A DNA stretch of 64,000 nt from Streptomyces sp. NBC_01775 (GTDB lineage: Bacteria; Actinomycetota; Actinomycetes; Streptomycetales; Streptomycetaceae). Positions within the stretch are counted from its first letter, which is position 1; the number at the start of each line of letters is the position of its first letter. The stretch lies in assembly GCF_035917675.1 (NCBI RefSeq), contig NZ_CP109104.1, positions 4,030,001-4,094,000 on the forward strand, in the 5' to 3' direction. The translations under genes were made by a program, and so were the position numbers. Below are positions 43,371-52,285 of this stretch, piece by piece. The notes under the pieces were generated by a model. The model did not search any database. It was not told where the DNA came from and was given only the letters and a program-made list of their open reading frames with translations.

Positions 43371-44381
43371 TCAGCGCCGCTCGTGCAGCAGCCGCCCCGC
43401 GGCCTCGGCCGCCCAGTAGGTGAGCACCATCCCGGCGCCCGCCCGCTTGAAGCCCGTCAGGGTCTCCACGATGGCGGCGTCCCGGTCGATGAGCCCGGCA
43501 GCGGCGGCGCCCTCGATCATCGCGTACTCCCCCGAGATCTGGTACGCGCCCACCGGCACCCGCACGCTCTCCGCGACGTCCCGCAGCACGTCCAGGTACG
43601 GCATTCCGGGCTTGACCATCACCATGTCGGCGCCCTCCGCCAGGTCCAGCTCCAGCTCCCGCAGCGCCTCGCGCGCATTGGCCGGATCCTGCTGGTAGGT
43701 CTTCCGGTCGCCCTTGAGGGAGGAGGCCACCGCCTCGCGGAAGGGACCGTAGAAGGCGGAGGAGTACTTCGCGGTGTAGGCGAAGACCGCCACATCCGTG
43801 AACCCGGCCTCGTCCAGCGCGCGCCGGACGTGGGCCACCTGCCCGTCCATCATCCCGCTGGGCCCCACCACATGGGCCCCGGCATCCGCCTGCGCGCGCG
43901 CCATCTCGGCGTACCGCTCCAGCGTCGCGTCGTTGTCGACCCGGCCCTGGGCGTCCAGGACCCCGCAGTGCCCGTGGTCGGTGAACTCGTCCAGGCACAG
44001 GTCGGACATGAGCACCAGCTCGTCGCCGACCTCGGAGCGCACGTCCCGCAGCGCGGCCTGGAGGATGCCCTCCGGGTCGGTGCCGGCCGTCCCGTACGCG
44101 TCCTTCTTCGCCTCCTCCGGTACGCCGAAGAGCATCAGCCCGCCCAGGCCCAGCGAAACGGCCTCGGCCGCCGCCTTCTTCAGCGACTCGCGCGAGTGCT
44201 GCACCACTCCGGGCATCGAGGAGATCGGCACCGGCTCGCTGACGCCCTCGCGCACGAAGGCGGGCAGGATCAGGTCCGCGGGATGCACCCGGTTCTCGGC
44301 CACCAGGCGCCGCATCGCCGGCGTCGTACGCAGCCGCCGGGGCCGCACCGCCGGGAATCCGGTGTTTGTGCTCTCGTTCAC
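43371..44381 (-). CDS. hemB: Delta-aminolevulinic acid dehydratase (porphobilinogen synthase)
   Basis: HemB condenses two 5-aminolevulinate molecules to porphobilinogen. The 336-residue protein has the Schiff-base Lys257 in [13 protein letters not shown] and Lys205 in [12 protein letters not shown]. The metal site reads [14 protein letters not shown] (127-140), a mixture of the three-cysteine zinc type and the aspartate magnesium type. It is the last gene of the rex operon, overlapping hemD as ATGA. Downstream (43315-43355) GGTCGGGTCCGGGCC-like repeats precede the terminator. Confidence 0.96.
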   Translation of the reverse strand: MNESTNTGFPAVRPRRLRTTPAMRRLVAENRVHPADLILPAFVREGVSEPVPISSMPGVVQHSRESLKKAAAEAVSLGLGGLMLFGVPEEAKKDAYGTAGTDPEGILQAALRDVRSEVGDELVLMSDLCLDEFTDHGHCGVLDAQGRVDNDATLERYAEMARAQADAGAHVVGPSGMMDGQVAHVRRALDEAGFTDVAVFAYTAKYSSAFYGPFREAVASSLKGDRKTYQQDPANAREALRELELDLAEGADMVMVKPGMPYLDVLRDVAESVRVPVGAYQISGEYAMIEGAAAAGLIDRDAAIVETLTGFKRAGAGMVLTYWAAEAAGRLLHERR

Positions 44382-46090
44382 GAGCGTGCCCTCCTCCGCG
44401 CCGGGCGCTTCTCACTCGGCCGCTTCACGGTCTCTCCCGCCTCGACGGCCTCGGCCCTGCGCTGGGCCCCGAAGTCCGCGAGGGCCTCGGCCAGCTTGTG
44501 CACGGACGGCTCGGGCGACATGACGTCCACCCGCAGCCCGTGCTCCTCGGCCGTCTTGGCGGTGGCCGGGCCGATGCAGGCGATGACCGTGACGTTGTGC
44601 GGCTTGCCCGCGATGCCCACCAGATTGCGGACCGTACTGGACGAGGTGAACAGCACCGCGTCGAATCCGCCGCCCTTGATGGCCTCCCGGGTCTCGACGG
44701 GCGGCGGCGAGGCGCGCACCGTGCGGTAGGCGGTCACATCGTCCACCTCCCAGCCCAGCTCGATGAGGCCCGCCACCAGCGTCTCGGTGGCGATGTCGGC
44801 GCGCGGCAGGAAGACCCGGTCGATCGGGTCGAACACCGGATCGTAGGGCGGCCAGTCCTCCAGCAGCCCCGCGGCCGACTGCTCGCCGCTGGGCACCAGG
44901 TCCGGCTTGACACCGAACTCGACCAGCGAGCGAGCGGTCTGCTCGCCGACAGCGGCGACCTTGATCCCCGCGAAGGCGCGCGCGTCGAGCCCGTACTCCT
45001 CGAACTTCTCCCGCACCGCCTTGACGGCGTTGAGGGAGGTGAAGGCGATCCACTCGTAGCGGCCCGTCACCAGGCCCTTGACCGCGCGCTCCATCTGCTG
45101 CGGGGTGCGCGGCGGCTCGACGGCGATGGTGGGCACCTCGGCCGGCACGGCACCGTAGGAACGGAGCTGGTCGGAGAGGGACGCCGCCTGCTCCTTGGTG
45201 CGCGGCACCAGGACCTGCCAGCCGAACAGCGGCTTGGACTCGAACCAGGCCAGCTGGTCGCGCTGCGCGGCGGCACTGCGCTCCCCGACCACGGCTATGA
45301 CGGGCTGCCCGCCGTCCGGCGAGGGCAGCACCTTGGCCTGCTTGAGGGTCTGCGCGATGCTGCCGAGCGTGGCGGTGAAGGTGCGCTGCCGGGTGGTCGT
45401 CCCGGCGAGCGTGACGGTCAGCGGGGTGTCGGGCTTGCGCCCGGCGGCCACCAGCTCACCGGCGGCGCCGCCGACCGTCTCCAGCGTGGTGGACACGACG
45501 ACGGTCGCGTCGCTGGCACCCAGCTCGGTCCAGCATCTGTCGTCGGCGGTGCGCGCGTCCACGAAGCGCACATCGGTGCCCTGCGCGTCCCGCAGCGGCA
45601 CCCCGGCGTAGGCGGGCACACCGACGACGGCGGCGACACCGGGCACGATCTCGAAGGGGATGCCCTCGGCGACCAGCGCGAGCATCTCGCGCGCGGCGTC
45701 CGAGTCCAGCCCCGGGTCTCCCGCGACCGCACGGACGACCCGCCTGCCGGAGCGTGCGGCGGCTATGGCAGACTCGCCCGGGTCGATGCCTGCATCGCCC
45801 GCCGAAGCAGGGGCAGTTGATGCCTTGTCAGCCTGCGGCCGGAGCGGTGTGTCCACCCCTGCGCGCGCGTGGGGACGGACGACGTCATGCACACGCGGGT
45901 CGGCCACAAGCACCTCGGCCTGCGCCAGCGCCTCCACGGCGCGCAAGGTCAGCAGACCCGGGTCTCCGGGCCCGGCACCCAGGAAGGTGACGTGCCCGTG
46001 CGCACCGTGCAGATGCTGCCTCGCGGCTGCCGTGTGCTGTGCGGTGATCGACTGGTCGGCGTGCGACCTGTCGGCGGCGGTGGGGCTCAA
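44378..46090 (-). CDS. hemD: Uroporphyrinogen-III synthase fused to a methyltransferase-like domain (HemD)
   Basis: This 570-residue fusion has an N-terminal SUMT/CobA-like domain (about 30-270) starting [20 protein letters not shown], and a C-terminal HemD domain (about 300-550; [59 protein letters not shown]). HemD closes hydroxymethylbilane into uroporphyrinogen III; SUMT would add methyls toward sirohaem and cobalamin. The second SUMT motif is altered ([17 protein letters not shown] instead of a GGDPFVFGRGGEE-type run), so methylation is doubtful. Fusions of this type are usual in Streptomyces rex-hem operons. It overlaps hemC and hemB by four bases each. Confidence 0.94.
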   Translation of the reverse strand: MSPTAADRSHADQSITAQHTAAARQHLHGAHGHVTFLGAGPGDPGLLTLRAVEALAQAEVLVADPRVHDVVRPHARAGVDTPLRPQADKASTAPASAGDAGIDPGESAIAAARSGRRVVRAVAGDPGLDSDAAREMLALVAEGIPFEIVPGVAAVVGVPAYAGVPLRDAQGTDVRFVDARTADDRCWTELGASDATVVVSTTLETVGGAAGELVAAGRKPDTPLTVTLAGTTTRQRTFTATLGSIAQTLKQAKVLPSPDGGQPVIAVVGERSAAAQRDQLAWFESKPLFGWQVLVPRTKEQAASLSDQLRSYGAVPAEVPTIAVEPPRTPQQMERAVKGLVTGRYEWIAFTSLNAVKAVREKFEEYGLDARAFAGIKVAAVGEQTARSLVEFGVKPDLVPSGEQSAAGLLEDWPPYDPVFDPIDRVFLPRADIATETLVAGLIELGWEVDDVTAYRTVRASPPPVETREAIKGGGFDAVLFTSSSTVRNLVGIAGKPHNVTVIACIGPATAKTAEEHGLRVDVMSPEPSVHKLAEALADFGAQRRAEAVEAGETVKRPSEKRPARRRARS

Positions 46091-47097
46091 AGTGCTCGCT
46101 CCCCCATCAGACCGGCCGCACCCTTGGCGAGCATCTCGTCGGCGAGTTCACGGCCCATGCGCTGGGATACCGAGAGATCGCCGTCGGACGCCGGTACGGG
46201 ACCGGTGGTGGACAACTGCACCAGCGTCTCGCCGTCGGTGGTTCCGACGACACCGCGCAGGCGCATTTCGGTGGCTACCTGCCCCTCGACAAGCAGGTCG
46301 GCCAGCGCGCCCACAGGTGCGCTACAGCCGGCCTCCAAGGCGGCGAGCAGGGTTCGCTCGGCGGTGACGGCGGCCCGGGTGTACGGGTCGTCGAGCTCCG
46401 CGAGCTGTGCGGCCAGGTGCGCGTTGGACGTCGCGCACTCGACGGCCAGTGCCCCCTGGCCAGGGGCGGGCAGAACAGCGTCCGGGGCGATCAGCTCGGC
46501 GGCCTCCTCCTCGAGGCGGCCGATGCGCTGGAGCCCGGCGGCGGCGAGCACGACTGCGTCGAGGTCGCCTGAGCGCACGTACCCGATACGCGTGTCGATA
46601 TTCCCCCGGATCGGGACCGTCTCGATCTCGGCTCCGAGCGACCGGGCCCAGGCGTGCAGCTGGGCCATGCGCCGGGGCGAGCCGGTGCCGATGCGCGCCA
46701 CGCCGGACCCGGCGGCGGCGATCAGCGCCTCGAAGCCCAGCCCGTCGCGCCCCACCACCACATCCCGGGGATCCGCGCGGGGCGGCACCGCCGCCAGCGT
46801 GAAGCCCGGGGGCTGCGTGGTGGGCAGGTCCTTCAGCGAGTGCACAGCGAAGTCGATCTCACCGCTGGTGAGCGCGTCCCGCAGGGCGTTGACGAACACC
46901 CCGGTGCCGCCGATCTTGGCGAGCTGCTCCTTGCTGGTGTCACCGTATGTGGTGATCTCCACCAGCTCGACGGGCCTGCCCGTGAGCCGGCGTACCTCCT
47001 CGGCGACCAGCCCTGACTGGGCCATCGCGAGCTTGCTGCGGCGGGTGCCCAGCCTGAGAGACGGGCCTTTGGCCCTGGCTGTGGCTTGGGAGTTCAT
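46087..47097 (-). CDS. hemC: Hydroxymethylbilane synthase (porphobilinogen deaminase)
   Basis: HemC polymerises four porphobilinogens. This 336-residue protein has LGTRRSKLAMAQSG at the start, the catalytic Asp in AVHSLKDLPT (Asp90), TGSPRRMAQ, and the dipyrromethane cofactor Cys258 in LEAGCSAPVGA. Length is about 20 residues above the E. coli enzyme. Both ends overlap neighbours by four bases (ATGA), indicating translational coupling within rex-hemACDB. Confidence 0.96.
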   Translation of the reverse strand: MNSQATARAKGPSLRLGTRRSKLAMAQSGLVAEEVRRLTGRPVELVEITTYGDTSKEQLAKIGGTGVFVNALRDALTSGEIDFAVHSLKDLPTTQPPGFTLAAVPPRADPRDVVVGRDGLGFEALIAAAGSGVARIGTGSPRRMAQLHAWARSLGAEIETVPIRGNIDTRIGYVRSGDLDAVVLAAAGLQRIGRLEEEAAELIAPDAVLPAPGQGALAVECATSNAHLAAQLAELDDPYTRAAVTAERTLLAALEAGCSAPVGALADLLVEGQVATEMRLRGVVGTTDGETLVQLSTTGPVPASDGDLSVSQRMGRELADEMLAKGAAGLMGERAL

Positions 47098-48425
47098 TGC
47101 CGCTCCTGTTCCGGATTGCTGACAGCGGCGACCGCCTGCGGGTCGAGGTCGAAGAGTTCACGCAGCGCGTCCGCGTACCCGGCGCCGCCGGGCTCGCCCG
47201 CGAGCTGCTTGACGCGCACTGTCGGCGCGTGCAGCAGCTTGTCCACAACACGGCGCACGGTCTGCGTGACCTCCGCGCGCTGTTTGTCGTCCATCCCGTG
47301 CAGCCGCCCCTCCAGGCGGGCCATTTCGTTGGCGACGACGTCGGCGGCCATGGTGCGCAGCGCGACCACGGTCGGCGTGATGGTCGCGGCCCGCTGCGCG
47401 GCACCGAACGCGGCGACTTCCTGCGCCACGATCCCCCGCACAGCGTCCACGTCCCCGGCCATGGGAGCGTCGGCCTCAGCCTCGGCCAACGACTCGATGT
47501 CCACCAGCCGCACCCGGTCGAGCCGGTGCACGGCGATGTCGATGTCCCGGGGCATGGCGAGGTCGAGCGCGGCGAGCGCGCTCCCCCGGCCGCGCAAGGC
47601 GTCCTCGACGGCGTCGGTCGTCAGCACGAGCCCGGTCGCACCGGTGCAGGACACGACGACATCGGCGGCGGCCAACTCCGCGCCGACCCGCTCGATGGGC
47701 AGGGCGCGGGCCACAACCCCGTCCTCCCCCTCATCGGCGAGCGCCGCGGCCAACCGTTCCGCCCTGCCCACGGTCCGGTTAACGATCACCAGTTCGGCCA
47801 CACCGGCCCGCGCGAGCGTGGTGGCGGCGAGTGACGACATGGAACCGGCGCCGATCACCAAAGCCCGCTTCCCGCGCGCCCATTCGTTCACGGGCGATCC
47901 GGCGGCAAGCTGTTCCAGACCGAAGGTGACCAGCGACTGACCGGCCTTGTCGATCCCGGTCTCCGAATGTGCCCGCTTCCCCACCCGGAGCGCCTGCTGG
48001 AACAGATCGTTCAGCAGCCGTCCCGCGGTGTGCTGCTCCTGGGCGACCGCGAGCGCGTCCTTGATCTGGCCGAGGATCTGGCCCTCGCCCACGACCATCG
48101 AGTCCAGCCCGCACGCCACCGAGAACAGGTGGTGCACGGCCCGGTCCTCGTAGTGCACGTACAGGTACGGGGTCAGCTCCTCCAGGTCCACTCCGCTGTG
48201 CTGTGCCAGCAGCGTGGACAGCTCGGCGACACCCGCGTGGAACTTGTCGACGTCCGCGTACAGTTCGACCCGGTTGCAGGTGGACAGCACAGCGGCCTCC
48301 GCCGCCGGCTCCGCGCTCACCGCGTCCTGCAACAGCTTGCCTCGCGCCTGCGGCTCCAGCGCCGCGCGCTCCAGCACGCTCACCGGCGCGCTTCGGTGGC
48401 TCAGACCCACTACGAGCAGACTCAT
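47094..48425 (-). CDS. hemA: Glutamyl-tRNA reductase
   Basis: HemA reduces glutamyl-tRNA to glutamate-1-semialdehyde with NADPH, the first committed haem step in the C5 pathway; the product goes to HemL. The 443-residue protein has the catalytic Cys50 in VLSTCNRVELY, GEGQILGQIKDAL, the NADPH site VIGAGSMSSLAATTLARAG and the C-terminal dimerisation helices. It follows rex with a four-base overlap, so redox state sensed by Rex would set haem entry flux. Confidence 0.96.
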   Translation of the reverse strand: MSLLVVGLSHRSAPVSVLERAALEPQARGKLLQDAVSAEPAAEAAVLSTCNRVELYADVDKFHAGVAELSTLLAQHSGVDLEELTPYLYVHYEDRAVHHLFSVACGLDSMVVGEGQILGQIKDALAVAQEQHTAGRLLNDLFQQALRVGKRAHSETGIDKAGQSLVTFGLEQLAAGSPVNEWARGKRALVIGAGSMSSLAATTLARAGVAELVIVNRTVGRAERLAAALADEGEDGVVARALPIERVGAELAAADVVVSCTGATGLVLTTDAVEDALRGRGSALAALDLAMPRDIDIAVHRLDRVRLVDIESLAEAEADAPMAGDVDAVRGIVAQEVAAFGAAQRAATITPTVVALRTMAADVVANEMARLEGRLHGMDDKQRAEVTQTVRRVVDKLLHAPTVRVKQLAGEPGGAGYADALRELFDLDPQAVAAVSNPEQERQ

Positions 48426-49201
48426 GCCGGCATCACGGCGGGCAGATCCCCGTCAGGTCCGGCCTCGGGCCGCTTGGTGACGGCGACAGCGGGCGGCGCG
48501 GCCGGCGGCGCGGTCTCCGTGTCGCCCTGCGGCTCCTCCCCCGCCTTGCGCTGCTCGTGGAAGGCGAGGATCTGCAGTTCTATCGACAGGTCGACCTTGC
48601 GTACGTCGACCCCTTCGGGGACGGACAGCACGGTCGGCGCGAAGTTGAGGATGGAGGTGATCCCGGCGGCGACCAGCCGGTCGCACACCTGCTGGGCGGC
48701 ACCGGCGGGGGTGGCGATCACGCCGATGGACACCCCGTTGTCCGAGATGATCTTCTCCAGCTCATCGGTGTGCTGGACGGGAATCCCCGCGACGGGCCGT
48801 CCGGCCAGCACCGGGTCCGCGTCGATCAGCGCGGCGACCCGGAACCCGCGCGAGGCGAAGCCGCCGTAATTCGCGAGTGCGGCGCCGAGGTTACCGATAC
48901 CGACGATCACCACGGGCCAGTCCTGGGTGAGCCCCAGCTCGCGGGAGATCTGGTAGACGAGGTACTCGACGTCGTAGCCGACGCCGCGGGTGCCGTAGGA
49001 GCCGAGGTAGGAGAAATCCTTGCGCAGCTTGGCCGAATTGACCCCCGCCGCAGCGGCCAGCTCTTCCGAGGAGACCGTGGGCACGGAGCGCTCGGAAAGA
49101 GCGGTGAGCGCCCGCAGATACAGGGGAAGACGGGCGACGGTAGCCTCGGGAATTCCTCGGCTGCGACTTGTCGCCGGTCGGTGATTTCGGCCAGTTGCCA
49201 C
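48422..49201 (-). CDS. rex: Redox-sensing transcriptional repressor Rex
   Basis: Rex is a winged-helix repressor with a Rossmann domain that senses NADH/NAD+ and controls respiratory genes. This 259-residue protein has an HTH at about 43-66 (SSEELAAAAGVNSAKLRKDFSYLG), the Rossmann motif GIGNLG (101-106) and a C-terminal swapped helix, followed by a Pro/Ala tail longer than usual. Start GTG 49201 has AGGAG eight bases upstream. The ROP-like site at 49286-49305 lies 85 bases upstream, so it probably regulates its own operon. Confidence 0.96.
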   Translation of the reverse strand: MATGRNHRPATSRSRGIPEATVARLPLYLRALTALSERSVPTVSSEELAAAAGVNSAKLRKDFSYLGSYGTRGVGYDVEYLVYQISRELGLTQDWPVVIVGIGNLGAALANYGGFASRGFRVAALIDADPVLAGRPVAGIPVQHTDELEKIISDNGVSIGVIATPAGAAQQVCDRLVAAGITSILNFAPTVLSVPEGVDVRKVDLSIELQILAFHEQRKAGEEPQGDTETAPPAAPPAVAVTKRPEAGPDGDLPAVMPA

Positions 49202-49285
49202 GGTGCTCCTGCCGTATGCGCGAAGCGGTGAGCGGTCATACGTGAGACACCCTCCCGGACCGCTCCGTCCCATCCAGGCTATGCC

Positions 49286-49305
49286 TTTGTGAACGCGTGC
49301 ACAAA
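49286..49305. promoter_or_regulatory. Rex operator (ROP) upstream of rex-hemACDB
   Basis: TTTGTGAACGCGTGCACAAA is a near-perfect palindrome fitting the ROP consensus TTGTGAA-N4-TTCACAA with one change in the right half. It lies upstream of rex at the expected promoter distance; in S. coelicolor Rex binds such a site ahead of rex-hemACD. Confidence 0.88.
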
Positions 49306-49490
49306 GATAGTGTCCGCTTTGTCCGGGCAACGTGACCGGCGCCACACGTACCAACGCGGACACGCGGCCACACTCCTCACGTATACGCCCCCGGACGGCA
49401 AAACGCCCTCGATGGTAATCGAAACGAACTCGAATCCCGACCACCGTCCCACTTGAGGACCCCCCGCCCAGCGCCCCGATCAGCGCCGTT

Positions 49491-49727
49491 TCACCTCGTG
49501 AGCGCGGCCCGCAGCCGGTCGGGGTCCACCCGCCAGAAGTCGTGCTGCTCGCCGTCGACCAGCACGACCGGGATCTGCTCCCAGTACAGCCGGTACAGCT
49601 CCGGATCCTGATTGATGTCCTTCTCCTCCCAGGTGGCCCCCGCCTCGTCACACACCCGGACCACCACGTCCCGGGCCACCTCGCACAGATGGCACCCGGG
49701 CTTCCCGATAAGAGTCACAGTCTTCAT
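49491..49727 (-). CDS. Glutaredoxin-like (DUF836) protein
   Basis: This 78-residue protein has a thioredoxin-like fold with [15 protein letters not shown] (Cys12, Cys15) and the conserved segment [29 protein letters not shown] containing the cis-Pro. Start ATG 49727 is fixed by the family's N-terminus; the open frame to 49808 is not supported. It lies 289 bases ahead of rex on the same strand. Family members are redox proteins with unknown partners. Confidence 0.92.
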   Translation of the reverse strand: MKTVTLIGKPGCHLCEVARDVVVRVCDEAGATWEEKDINQDPELYRLYWEQIPVVLVDGEQHDFWRVDPDRLRAALTR

Positions 49728-49880
49728 GACCCCATTCTCCAAGCCCGAGCCCGGCAGCAAGCCCACCCCGTCATCCCGGCACGGCAGCGATCCCACACCC
49801 CAGCCCAACGTTCACCCCCACCACACCACCAGCCATCCGCCCGTAACGGCCCTGCCGAACAAACTGGCTATGCTCGCAAC

Positions 49881-50819
49881 ATGGCCCTTCCCGCATGGCT
49901 CACCTCACGCAAGCGCTCCGCCACCGCGCGCAGCGTGCTCGCCGGCGAGGCCGCCGCGGAGGCGGCGCGCAAGCAGGAGCAGGAGCAGGCGGCGGAGGCC
50001 CGAGCGGAGGGTGCGGACGCGGAGGAACACGAGTTCCCCGTCGTCGGCGACGCGCACGCCGCCGCCTTCTTCGACCTGGACAACACGGTCATGCAGGGCG
50101 CGGCCCTCTTCCACTTCGGCAAGGGCCTGTACAAGCGCAAGTTCTTCCGCAAGCGCGAGCTGACCCGCTTCGCCTGGCAGCAGGCGTACTTCCGGCTCGC
50201 GGGCGCCGAGAACGCCGAGCACATGCAGGACGCCCGCGACAGCGCCCTGTCCATCGTGAAGGGCCACCGCGTCCACGAGCTGATGGCGATCGGCGAGGAG
50301 ATCTACGACGAGTACATGGCCGGCCGCATCTGGCCGGGCACCCGCGCCCTCGCACAGGCGCACCTGGACGCGGGCCAGAAGGTCTGGCTGGTGACGGCGG
50401 CCCCCGTGGAGACCGCGACGATCATCGCCCGCCGCCTCGGCCTCACCGGCGCGCTCGGCACGGTCGCCGAGTCGGTCGGCGGGGTCTACACCGGCCGCCT
50501 GGTCGGTGAGCCGCTGCACGGCCCGGCCAAGGCGGAGGCCGTGCGCGCGCTCGCCGCCGCGGAGGGGCTCGAACTGGACCGCTGCGCGGCGTACAGCGAT
50601 TCGGCGAACGACATCCCGATGCTGTCCCTGGTCGGCTATCCGTATGCGATCAATCCTGACAGCAGGCTTCGCGCACACGCTCGCGAAATGGGCTGGCGCC
50701 TGCGCGACTACCGCACGGGCCGCAAGGCGGCCAAGGTGGGCATTCCGGCCGCCGCCGGTGTCGGTGCGCTGGCGGGCGGCGCGGCAGCCGCGATGGCGGT
50801 GCAGCGCCGCCGCCGATAG
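49881..50819 (+). CDS. HAD-IB family phosphatase (SerB/CicA-like) with C-terminal hydrophobic tail
   Basis: This 312-residue HAD phosphatase has motif [12 protein letters not shown] (Asp65, Asp67), motif II in [12 protein letters not shown], and motif III in [12 protein letters not shown] charged N-terminal tract rich in Ala/Glu/Gln (20-52) precedes it. The C-terminus (about 287-306) is a Gly/Ala-rich hydrophobic helix ending in QRRRR, so the protein may be tail-anchored. HAD-IB members hydrolyse phosphoserine or lysophosphatidic-type substrates; the substrate here is unknown. It is the gene preceding bldN. Confidence 0.9.
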   Translation: MALPAWLTSRKRSATARSVLAGEAAAEAARKQEQEQAAEARAEGADAEEHEFPVVGDAHAAAFFDLDNTVMQGAALFHFGKGLYKRKFFRKRELTRFAWQQAYFRLAGAENAEHMQDARDSALSIVKGHRVHELMAIGEEIYDEYMAGRIWPGTRALAQAHLDAGQKVWLVTAAPVETATIIARRLGLTGALGTVAESVGGVYTGRLVGEPLHGPAKAEAVRALAAAEGLELDRCAAYSDSANDIPMLSLVGYPYAINPDSRLRAHAREMGWRLRDYRTGRKAAKVGIPAAAGVGALAGGAAAAMAVQRRRR

Positions 50820-51189
50820 GCCGCTCACAAGGGCTGCCGCCGCTCGCAGGGGGCGCGCCGCATCCCGTAAGCGCGCCCTGCCCGGCGGCCAATTCAGCAC
50901 TATTACCCGGCCCCCTCGCCGGGCAGTCCCCGCTTCCCTGCTCGGCCACAACACGTCACCCGGCTGACAAATCCTGTCGCTGAAGCGATCAGACTCCGCT
51001 GCCAGATCCCTACCAGGTAGGGCTCCATTCCGTAACAGACCAAACCGAATCGACGATTTTGGCAACTAGGCGTAGTGTTGCCTGTACGAAGCGTTATTCT
51101 CCTCAGACGCAATTCGGTGCCCACACACCCTTACATCGGGTGAACGGTCCCGCACTGCACGTGATGGAAGCTCTGCCTCTGGGAGTCCC
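50820..51189. promoter_or_regulatory. bldN promoter and leader region
   Basis: No gene is seen. The stretch from about 50985 to 51130 is AT-richer than its surroundings, as expected of a regulated promoter. CGTAAC (51031-51036) followed 17 bases later by CGATTT resembles the spacing of the sigma-BldN-like promoter before rsbN. TTAC-N5-GTGA at 51131-51143 fits the loose BldD box TNAC-N5-GTNA; S. coelicolor bldN is a known BldD target. The loose box is expected about sixteen times by chance in this window. Confidence 0.5.
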
Positions 51190-52071
51190 GTGTACCCACA
51201 CGTCGGGGTTGACGCCTCGGGCCTGGCTACGCTGCGCACGACAGTCATCGACCAACTGCGTGCATTCGTCCCCACCGCGTACGCCGTCCCTGCCCTCGCC
51301 GCACCAGCACCTGTCCCCGCAGGGGTCTCACCTGTCCCCGCAGGCCCCTGCTACGCCTTCGCCAGCCGAGCCGCCGGCGCCACAACCGCTTCATCCCCCA
51401 CATCCACCTCGTCCCCCTCCACCAGCTCCTCCGCCACAACGACCTCCCGCACCTCCACAACGAGCGGCAGGCGCACCCGTGGCTCCGCCACGACCGCCCG
51501 GCGTCCCGCCGCCTCGGACACCGACAGCTGCCGCATGATGGACCTCGTCGAACGGGCCCAGGACGGCGAAGCCGAGGCATTCGGCCGCCTGTACGACCAG
51601 TACAGCGACACGGTCTACCGCTACATCTACTACCGCGTCGGCGGCCGGGCGACCGCCGAGGACCTGACCAGCGAGACCTTTCTCCGCGCCCTGCGCCGCA
51701 TCGGCACCTTCACCTGGCAGGGCCGCGACTTCGGGGCCTGGCTCGTGACCATCGCCCGAAACCTCGTCGCCGACCACTTCAAGTCGAGCCGCTTCCGCCT
51801 CGAAGTGACCACCGGCGAGATGCTCGACGCCAATGAGGTCGAGCGCAGTCCGGAGGACTCGGTTCTCGAATCCCTTTCCAACGCCGCCCTGCTGGAGGCC
51901 GTACGTAAGCTCAACCCCCAACAGCAGGAGTGCGTAACGCTCCGATTTCTCCAGGGGCTCTCCGTGGCCGAAACGGCGCGGATCATGGGCAAGAACGAGG
52001 GCGCCATCAAGACCCTCCAGTACCGCGCCGTCCGCACCCTGGCCAGGCTCCTTCCGGACGACGCCCGCTGA
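51190..52071 (+). CDS. bldN: Developmental ECF sigma factor BldN with long pro-sequence
   Basis: BldN is the ECF sigma factor needed for aerial mycelium and chaplin/rodlin expression. This 293-residue protein starts at GTG 51190 with MYPHVGVDASGLATLRTTV, the characteristic BldN pro-sequence that is later cleaved. The sigma-2 domain begins near residue 116 (MMDLVERAQDGEAEAFGRLYDQYSDTVYRYIYYRVGG) and sigma-4 ends SVAETARIMGKNEGAIKTLQYRAVRTLARLL. The pro-region is longer than the roughly 86 residues published for S. coelicolor because of a Ser/Thr-rich stretch (about 72-105) and a PVPAG repeat from a 21-bp duplication. rsbN follows. Confidence 0.95.
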   Translation: MYPHVGVDASGLATLRTTVIDQLRAFVPTAYAVPALAAPAPVPAGVSPVPAGPCYAFASRAAGATTASSPTSTSSPSTSSSATTTSRTSTTSGRRTRGSATTARRPAASDTDSCRMMDLVERAQDGEAEAFGRLYDQYSDTVYRYIYYRVGGRATAEDLTSETFLRALRRIGTFTWQGRDFGAWLVTIARNLVADHFKSSRFRLEVTTGEMLDANEVERSPEDSVLESLSNAALLEAVRKLNPQQQECVTLRFLQGLSVAETARIMGKNEGAIKTLQYRAVRTLARLLPDDAR

Positions 52072-52130
52072 ATCCCGGGCTGCCGCGGGGCGACGCCCCA
52101 TCGAGCACCCCAGTCACATCATCGTGCCTC

Positions 52131-52159
52131 CGTAACCCGACTGGCTTGCCGCTCGTTGT
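52131..52159 (+). promoter_or_regulatory. Candidate sigma-BldN promoter upstream of rsbN
   Basis: CGTAAC (52131-52136) and CGTTGT (52154-52159) are separated by 17 bases, resembling the CGTAAC/CGTTGA-type promoter I recall for sigma-BldN. It lies 127 bases upstream of rsbN, matching reported feedback of BldN onto its anti-sigma gene. Confidence 0.55.
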
Positions 52160-52285
52160 GGGGATTGCAGACTCCCCGCAGCCGTGGCAGGCCGGGCTCA
52201 CTCCCTCTCCGAGTGGACACGGACGACGCCACAACCTTCCATATGTGGTGGGGAGTCGACCGTCTGACGAGAGGAGGTGCCGCCG

